Source: Oscillospiraceae bacterium (lineage in GTDB: Bacteria; Bacillota; Clostridia; Oscillospirales; Oscillospiraceae). From it: a DNA stretch of 5,642 bases. Shown in pieces: positions 5,539 through 5,642 of this stretch. Location: the NCBI GenBank assembly GCA_017538775.1, contig JAFYIF010000199.1:1-5642 (forward strand), given 5' to 3'. The notes beneath the pieces are model-generated. The model saw only the letters and a program-made list of their open reading frames with translations, was not told where the DNA came from and did no database searches. How positions within the stretch are numbered: the stretch's first letter is position 1; every line of letters begins with the position of its first letter. The translations under genes were made by a program, and so were the position numbers.

Positions 5539-5642
5539 TTTTGGGACTGGAATCCTCCGCGAAGGCCGCCTCCGCCGCGGTGACGAAAGACGGGGCGCTG
5601 CTGGGCCAAAGTTTCCAGTGCAGCGGCCTGACCCACTCCCGC
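5532..5642 (+). CDS. tsaB: tRNA threonylcarbamoyladenosine biosynthesis protein TsaB (5' part, runs off the window)
   Basis: Only the first 37 codons are present. TsaB is a catalytically inactive ASKHA-fold partner of TsaD in the t6A complex. The visible part begins [17 protein letters not shown] and continues with the family motif SGLTHSR (31-37), which in full-length proteins runs on to a LLPM-type segment. The GLTHS motif separates it from the related TsaD, which has a metal-binding H..H and the start GIESSCDET. The first motif here is LESS, where many TsaB proteins have IDTS. I recall the LESS form from clostridial relatives, so it is unlikely to be a defect. GAGGGGG at 5518-5524 gives a ribosome site 7 bases before the ATG, and the ATG lies inside the end of tsaE (7-base overlap). 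Confidence 0.88.
   Translation, partial: MLILGLESSAKAASAAVTKDGALLGQSFQCSGLTHSR

Overview
The window looks like chromosomal DNA of a GC-rich member of the Clostridia. An Oscillospiraceae-like organism is my best guess, inferred from protein style and not from a search. The evidence is a DUF975-type membrane protein, a FtsW/RodA-family protein of clostridial type, a TsaB that begins with LESS, G-rich Shine-Dalgarno sequences and sigma-A-type promoters standing out as AT-rich islands in GC-rich DNA. It is mostly ordinary housekeeping sequence. No mobile element, CRISPR array, rRNA or tRNA gene was seen, and I found no clearly new multi-gene system.

Layout. (1) Positions 1-119 hold no gene I can identify but carry a near-consensus promoter (33-61). 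(2) A rightward unit follows: a sugar-phosphate-type nucleotidyltransferase (120-1040), recN (1072-2760) and a DUF975 membrane protein (2757-3464). The last two overlap by four bases, and the unit ends at a strong hairpin terminator (3511-3557). (3) Converging on it is a leftward unit: a FtsW/RodA/SpoVE-family peptidoglycan polymerase (4997-3849), its own hairpin terminator (3811-3842), and then a small 73-residue protein of unknown function (3784-3563). (4) The intergenic region 4998-5115 holds two back-to-back promoters whose -35 elements overlap inside an imperfect 17-bp dyad. The leftward one serves the FtsW/RodA gene and the rightward one serves tsaE. (5) tsaE (5116-5538) overlaps the start of tsaB (5532 to the window edge), forming the t6A tRNA-modification operon.

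Functionally the window joins DNA repair (RecN), cell-wall synthesis (FtsW/RodA-type SEDS protein), tRNA modification (TsaE/TsaB) and probable cell-envelope or glycan precursor metabolism (nucleotidyltransferase). The most interesting parts are the shared divergent control region at about 5045-5093, with its dyad, and the small unknown gene behind an apparent terminator. Four gene starts (recN, the FtsW/RodA-family gene, the 73-residue gene and tsaE) were set from ribosome binding sites or promoter positions and not from the longest open frame.
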